64,000 bases of DNA from an uncultured Clostridia bacterium (GTDB lineage Bacteria > Bacillota > Clostridia > UMGS1810), in assembly GCA_934454585.1 (NCBI GenBank), contig CAKSFP010000011.1:14833-78832 (forward strand), given 5' to 3'. The translations under genes and the position numbers were made by a program. This document shows positions 60,593-64,000 of this stretch, piece by piece. How positions within the stretch are numbered: position 1 is the stretch's first letter; each line of letters begins with the position of its first letter. Below the pieces are notes generated by a model. The model did no database searches. It was not told the origin of the DNA and saw only the letters and a program-made list of their open reading frames with translations.

Positions 60593-60966
60593 CTACACTG
60601 AAAAAGGTGATTGAGCGGACGGACGCAATAAAACCGAATGTGTTTACCGAGACGCAAAAGCGCGACTGGATATATGCGCTGGAGGTCAGCTTGCGTGAAT
60701 TTCGTGTAATGTATGATGACAGAGAGACGGACATGCTGTTCCTCAACGACGAAAACGCTGAGCTGATACTGCCGCGTGACAAAGACGACGCCTATGTGTA
60801 CTACCTGATGGCGATGATGGATCTGGCAAACGAGGACATAGGGATGTACAACAACAACATTGCCATGGCAAATGAACTGATAAAGGCTTTTCAAAAGCAA
60901 TATCGCCGCGAAAATCTGCCGAAAAAGAACACCAAAATCACAGAGAGAGGAGTGAGCGGCCAATGA
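60589..60966 (+). CDS. 125-residue protein of phage-like module
   Basis: A soluble, mostly helical and acidic protein: TLKKVIERTDAIKPNVFTET, DWIYALEVSLREFRVMYDDR, VYYLMAMMDLANEDIGMYNN and a basic tail. The size and the stretch of Tyr/Asp-rich helices resemble head-tail adaptor or connector-type phage proteins, but I cannot assign a family. It overlaps both neighbours by 4 bp (ATGA), so the first three genes are translationally coupled. Confidence 0.68.
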   Translation: MTTLKKVIERTDAIKPNVFTETQKRDWIYALEVSLREFRVMYDDRETDMLFLNDENAELILPRDKDDAYVYYLMAMMDLANEDIGMYNNNIAMANELIKAFQKQYRRENLPKKNTKITERGVSGQ

Positions 60967-62738
60967 TGCCGTATCTGAAAAACAAAATGCAGCGCACCGC
61001 GAGGAGCATATCAAAATTTGACGGTCTGAACATGAACCTGGCAAAGGCAGACAACGAACTGAGCGACGACTGCAACATGAGCTCGGACAACTACCCATGC
61101 CTTAGTGTGCGCGCGCCGCGCAACGACTGTGACAACCTTGGCATGACGGTGCGCGCCATGGGCGTAAAGGACGGGATATTTTGCGTGGGTTCCACAGAAG
61201 ATGAGACGGACAAAACAATCATAAAATTCGGCGAAAACACCGCCGAGATATCGAGCGGCAACCCGAGCGCAGAACGACAATGTGCGTGTCTTTCCGATCA
61301 GGTGCTCATAATGCCGGACAAAGCTGTATACAAGCCGTCCGACAACTCGGTGTACCGTGTGGCATATTCCAAGACAATCACACTTTCCGGAGCAGAGGAA
61401 ACCGCCAAAAAACAACTCGGAGCGAGCTACACAACCAATTTTCCCACATACATAGGGGAAATCACTTCAAAAGGACTTGTGTCCGCATCGTACACAGACA
61501 AATATGTGGCGTACCTGATGCCTTTTGAGGAAATAAAAGCAGGTGATGTGGTTCACATCTCCATGGATGTGCTCCCCTCACCCTACAATAAGACAAACTA
61601 CTGGTCATACATCGACGCAATGAATGAGGGGTTTGACCTCAAGATTGAGTCTGTCACCTACACCAATCACGACATAAAGGGCAGCACGCTGAACGAGATA
61701 ACGGCGATAAACTTTGGCGAGAATGCCATAGACATGGGCGGCTTCACCGAGGTTATCATCAAGTCAATAACACTGTCACGCCGGCTGCCCGATCTTGACG
61801 ACATGTGCTCACTGAATAACCGCATATGGGGTGTGAAAGGCAACACCATTTCGTGCTGCAAGCTGGGCGACGCCACACAGTGGTACGATTTTTCCGCAGA
61901 CAGTTACGGCACTCTGCCGTCATCATGTTTCTCGGCAGATGTGGACACGGGCGGCAAATTCACCGCCGTCACCTCTTTCGGCGGCGGAATAATTGCATTT
62001 AAGGAAGAATGTATCCACAAAATCTATGGCAACGCACCTGATAATTACACATTGTCCACACTGGAGTGCAACGGAGTCAAAGACGGCGCGCGTGACACCC
62101 TCTGCCGCGTGGGCGGCGCGCTCTACTACATGGGCAGAGGCGGCGTATATATGTACGACGGCACCCGTCCGCGACTGATATCGCAAAAAACCGACCTTGA
62201 CATTGCCGATGCAAAATGGGCGGGCACAGACGGCAAAAAATATTATCTGCTCGCCGGAGCGCTGAGCGGCAGACGCATCTATGTATACGACCCCGAGCGC
62301 AAAAGCTGGCACATGGAGGATATGCCGGAGAATGCCGACAGATTTGTCTGCTACGACGGACGGCTGTACCTGCTGTGCGGATCGGTTCTAAAGTGCATAT
62401 CGGGTGACAAGTCCGCACAAGAGAGCGTGACATGGAGTTTTACACTGCACTTTGACGAGGACAGCTATGCCACCAAGAATTATGACAAGCTGTTCATCAA
62501 ATACAAGCTCGGCGAAGATGCGGCGTTTACAGTGGAAACCGTGTGCGACGGCGACAGACAAAACTGCGGAATATACAGCGACGCAAGCGGCGGCGATGTG
62601 GAATACGCAACAGCAGTGTTGCCGATAAGGAGGTGCATTGAGTTTGAATTGCTGTTTTCCGGTGCGGGGGAATTTTCGCTGATTGATGTCACGCGTGAAT
62701 TTTTTGTCACATCGGCAAAGAGAGTGGTAAATTCATAA
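60963..62738 (+). CDS. Phage-like beta-rich protein, possible tail stopper/hub
   Basis: A 591-residue protein without a signal peptide. The N-terminus reads FDGLNMNLAKADNELSDDCN then MSSDNYPCLSVRAPR, a pattern I associate with prophage structural proteins of podovirus-like or tail-completion type. Then come repeated beta strands suggesting a propeller: LDDMCSLNNRIWGVKGNTIS, FTAVTSFGGGIIAFKEECIH, YYMGRGGVYMYDGTRPRLIS, YLLAGALSGRRIYVYDPERK. The C-terminus holds a separate beta domain (WSFTLHFDEDSYATKNYDKL). It overlaps the preceding gene by 4 bp. The phage assignment is inference; no flanking capsid, portal or terminase is present. Confidence 0.62.
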   Translation: MMPYLKNKMQRTARSISKFDGLNMNLAKADNELSDDCNMSSDNYPCLSVRAPRNDCDNLGMTVRAMGVKDGIFCVGSTEDETDKTIIKFGENTAEISSGNPSAERQCACLSDQVLIMPDKAVYKPSDNSVYRVAYSKTITLSGAEETAKKQLGASYTTNFPTYIGEITSKGLVSASYTDKYVAYLMPFEEIKAGDVVHISMDVLPSPYNKTNYWSYIDAMNEGFDLKIESVTYTNHDIKGSTLNEITAINFGENAIDMGGFTEVIIKSITLSRRLPDLDDMCSLNNRIWGVKGNTISCCKLGDATQWYDFSADSYGTLPSSCFSADVDTGGKFTAVTSFGGGIIAFKEECIHKIYGNAPDNYTLSTLECNGVKDGARDTLCRVGGALYYMGRGGVYMYDGTRPRLISQKTDLDIADAKWAGTDGKKYYLLAGALSGRRIYVYDPERKSWHMEDMPENADRFVCYDGRLYLLCGSVLKCISGDKSAQESVTWSFTLHFDEDSYATKNYDKLFIKYKLGEDAAFTVETVCDGDRQNCGIYSDASGGDVEYATAVLPIRRCIEFELLFSGAGEFSLIDVTREFFVTSAKRVVNS

Positions 62739-62785
62739 TAATTTTGTGAATCTGCCTAAATCAAATACTGAAAGGAGAAATTTTT

Positions 62786-63775
62786 ATGAAAAAAGAAAAA
62801 AACAAAGACCTGCTGTTACTGAACAACAGCGACCTGAACATCTCGGACTACGACAAGGAGCTTGACTATGACTCCCTGGAGGGCATAATTTCTGCAAAGC
62901 GCAACTACAACAGAGCGCAAAGTGAAAACGACACCATGGGCATGGCAAAAGCCAATGCCTATGCCAACAGCATCCGCCGCCGGGGCGGCGGCTACACGGG
63001 CGGTGATGACGGCAGTGCATACTACCTGACAAGCGGCACAACGGCCAAGAGCCGCCCGGAATACAAATCACCCTACAGCGACAGGATAAACGACCTGTAC
63101 GACAAGATAACCAACCGCGAAAAATTCAGCTACAATGTAGATTCCGATCCGTTGTATCAGCTTTACAAACGCGTGTATGAACAGGCGGGCAGCGATGCGT
63201 ACGACAGAGCGCTTGCCACCGGCGCATCGCGTACCGGCGGCATACCGGGCACAAATGCCTACAGCTCGGCGGCTCAGGCAAAGGCGCGCTACAATGCCAT
63301 GCTGGCGCAAAAGGCAACCGATATGTATAACGACGCTTACGACAAATACATCTCTGAGGGCAAGGAGATGCGCTCCAACCTGGATACACTGCGCGGCATG
63401 GAGGACGACAGCTATTCAAAATACCGCGACGCGGTGTCCGACTATGAGTACGACAAAGAGGCAGACTATAAACGCTACCGTGACGAGGCACAGGATCTGG
63501 CGGATGTCGTAAAATATGATGTGAACACGGCATATCAGAAATCGCGTGACGAGATATCCGACCGCCACTGGGCGGCGGAGCAGCAGTACAAGAGGGAATC
63601 CGAGGAGCGTGCGCTCGACTATCAAAGAGAGCGCGATGCGGCGGAGGACGCACGATGGAAGGCGCAGACCGACACCGAGAAATACAATACCCTGGCGAAG
63701 CTCATACAGAGTGTGTACAACAAATCGAACATCGGCGTGGATATAGACGCAATAAAAGCGCTTTTGGGAATATAA
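62786..63775 (+). CDS. Phage-like Tyr/Asp-rich helical protein, possible ejection protein
   Basis: A 329-residue, highly charged, low-complexity protein. The N-terminus includes SAKRNYNRAQSENDTMGMAK, then ANSIRRRGGGYTGGDDGSAY, an AN.IR..GGY.GG.DGS motif I associate with phage tail-tip or ejection proteins. A central Ala-rich part (QAGSDAYDRALATGASRTGG) leads to a long coiled coil (about 190-305; EYDKEADYKRYRDEAQDLAD, RDEISDRHWAAEQQYKRES). The C-terminus VGVDIDAIKALLGI-like end (IGVDIDAIKALLGI) is hydrophobic. GGAG precedes the ATG. It is the last gene of the module, 47 bp after the propeller-like gene. Confidence 0.62.
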   Translation: MKKEKNKDLLLLNNSDLNISDYDKELDYDSLEGIISAKRNYNRAQSENDTMGMAKANAYANSIRRRGGGYTGGDDGSAYYLTSGTTAKSRPEYKSPYSDRINDLYDKITNREKFSYNVDSDPLYQLYKRVYEQAGSDAYDRALATGASRTGGIPGTNAYSSAAQAKARYNAMLAQKATDMYNDAYDKYISEGKEMRSNLDTLRGMEDDSYSKYRDAVSDYEYDKEADYKRYRDEAQDLADVVKYDVNTAYQKSRDEISDRHWAAEQQYKRESEERALDYQRERDAAEDARWKAQTDTEKYNTLAKLIQSVYNKSNIGVDIDAIKALLGI

Positions 63776-63851
63776 TTATTTTGTGTGATTTGAGCAGAGG
63801 CAGACTTTTGATGAGTATTGCCTCTCTCATATCATAATGCGCAGCATTGTG

Positions 63852-63876
63852 TAGGGGCGACCCTGTGTTGTCGCCC
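63852..63876 (+). repeat. TAGGG-ended 25-bp hairpin repeat, copy 3
   Basis: TAGGGGCGACCC, loop, GTCGCCC, downstream of the phage-like module. Same 25-bp layout as 14300-14324 and 14363-14387. It could double as a weak terminator but no T-run follows. Confidence 0.6.
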
Positions 63877-63905
63877 GTCAATTTGCAAATATTGAAAATT
63901 ACATC

Positions 63906-63934
63906 TTGATTTTTATGGAAATATGTCATATAAT
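63906..63934 (+). promoter_or_regulatory. Promoter for a transcript leaving the window
   Basis: TTGATT (63906-63911), 17-bp spacer, TATAAT (63929-63934). The predicted start near 63941 begins a leader with two clean hairpins (GTCGA/TCGAC 63941-63956; CGGTGA/TCACCG 63974-63987) before the window ends. No coding start is seen in the last 60 bases. Confidence 0.6.
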
Positions 63935-64000
63935 ATATTTGTCGATATTTTTCGACAGGGCGAGATCTCTTTACGGTGATTTCACCGGCGGTTTGGAGCG

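Noticed and set aside
63937..64000. tmRNA start, suggested by TTTCGACAGGG
   Set aside because: The GGGG acceptor strand expected before this motif is missing, and the upstream bases form a TATAAT promoter and a GTCGA/TCGAC hairpin instead.
63956..64000. FMN riboswitch, suggested by CCGGCGGT after AGGG
   Set aside because: The intervening conserved segments of the FMN aptamer are not present and the sequence is cut off; the resemblance is only a few bases.
1..64000. CRISPR arrays, rRNA genes, complete insertion sequences, toxin-antitoxin pairs
   Set aside because: None was seen on either strand; regular spacer-repeat patterns and transposase motifs are absent.

Overview
The window reads as chromosome of a low-to-mid GC Bacillota, most likely an uncultured or little-studied member of class Clostridia. 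The signs are strong AGGAGG-type ribosome sites, TTGACA-17-TATAAT promoters, DnaD/DnaI-type primosome genes, an LtaS-like sulfatase, several S-layer-homology (SLH) proteins, and a Gram-positive polysaccharide-utilisation operon with an ABC importer and a membrane-bound AraC regulator. I cannot name a genus from the sequence.

Layout. 1-2.2 kb: start of an rRNA-type methyltransferase, then dnaI- and dnaD-like primosome genes. 2.4-6.0 kb: two secreted SLH proteins, one with a CAP domain, sharing an unnamed ~80-residue repeat. 6.2-9.7 kb: YitT, YoaK (DUF1275) and a PutP-type Na+/solute symporter. 9.9-17.1 kb: the classic origin-proximal cluster in reverse order, rpmH-rnpA-yidD-yidC-jag-mnmE-mnmG-rsmG, but with an LtaS-like gene (17.3-19.2 kb) where dnaA would be expected. 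19.5-27.4 kb: a PTS operon holding a PRD regulator, HPr, enzyme I, fructose-type IIA, IIB and IIC, and two class II aldolases, so the whole relay from PEP to a ketose-bisphosphate cleavage is in one transcription unit. 27.8-31.7 kb: HU, an HPr-kinase-like P-loop protein translationally coupled to an SLH protein, and trmB. 31.9 kb: tRNA-Trp.

32.1-56.0 kb is visibly more AT-rich and starts immediately after tRNA-Trp. It carries one very long leftward operon (53.5 to 33.0 kb): an unassigned cytosolic TIM-barrel-like protein, solute-binding lipoprotein, two permeases, a clan GH-A enzyme with CBM9, two LamG/Ig-like paralogs, a second clan GH-A enzyme and two SLH proteins. A divergent membrane AraC-type sensor-regulator sits at its head. 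GH31 and an aldose 1-epimerase follow, with rpsU and yqeY between them. Together these suggest extracellular glycan capture and cleavage at the S-layer, import of oligosaccharides and cytosolic hydrolysis.

60.4-63.8 kb holds a compact four-gene module that looks phage-derived (tail stopper/propeller-like and ejection-like proteins) with no head, packaging, lysis or integration genes beside it.

Between genes there are two families of ~200-bp MITE-like elements that share terminal inverted repeats but have different interiors, and several 25-bp TAGGG-ended hairpins. The best candidates for something undescribed are the four-gene phage-like module, the structured element family whose stem shows two compensatory base-pair changes between copies, and the SLH-associated repeat. 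No CRISPR array, IS element, integrase or rRNA gene was seen. Functional calls come from reading motifs by eye; no database search was run.
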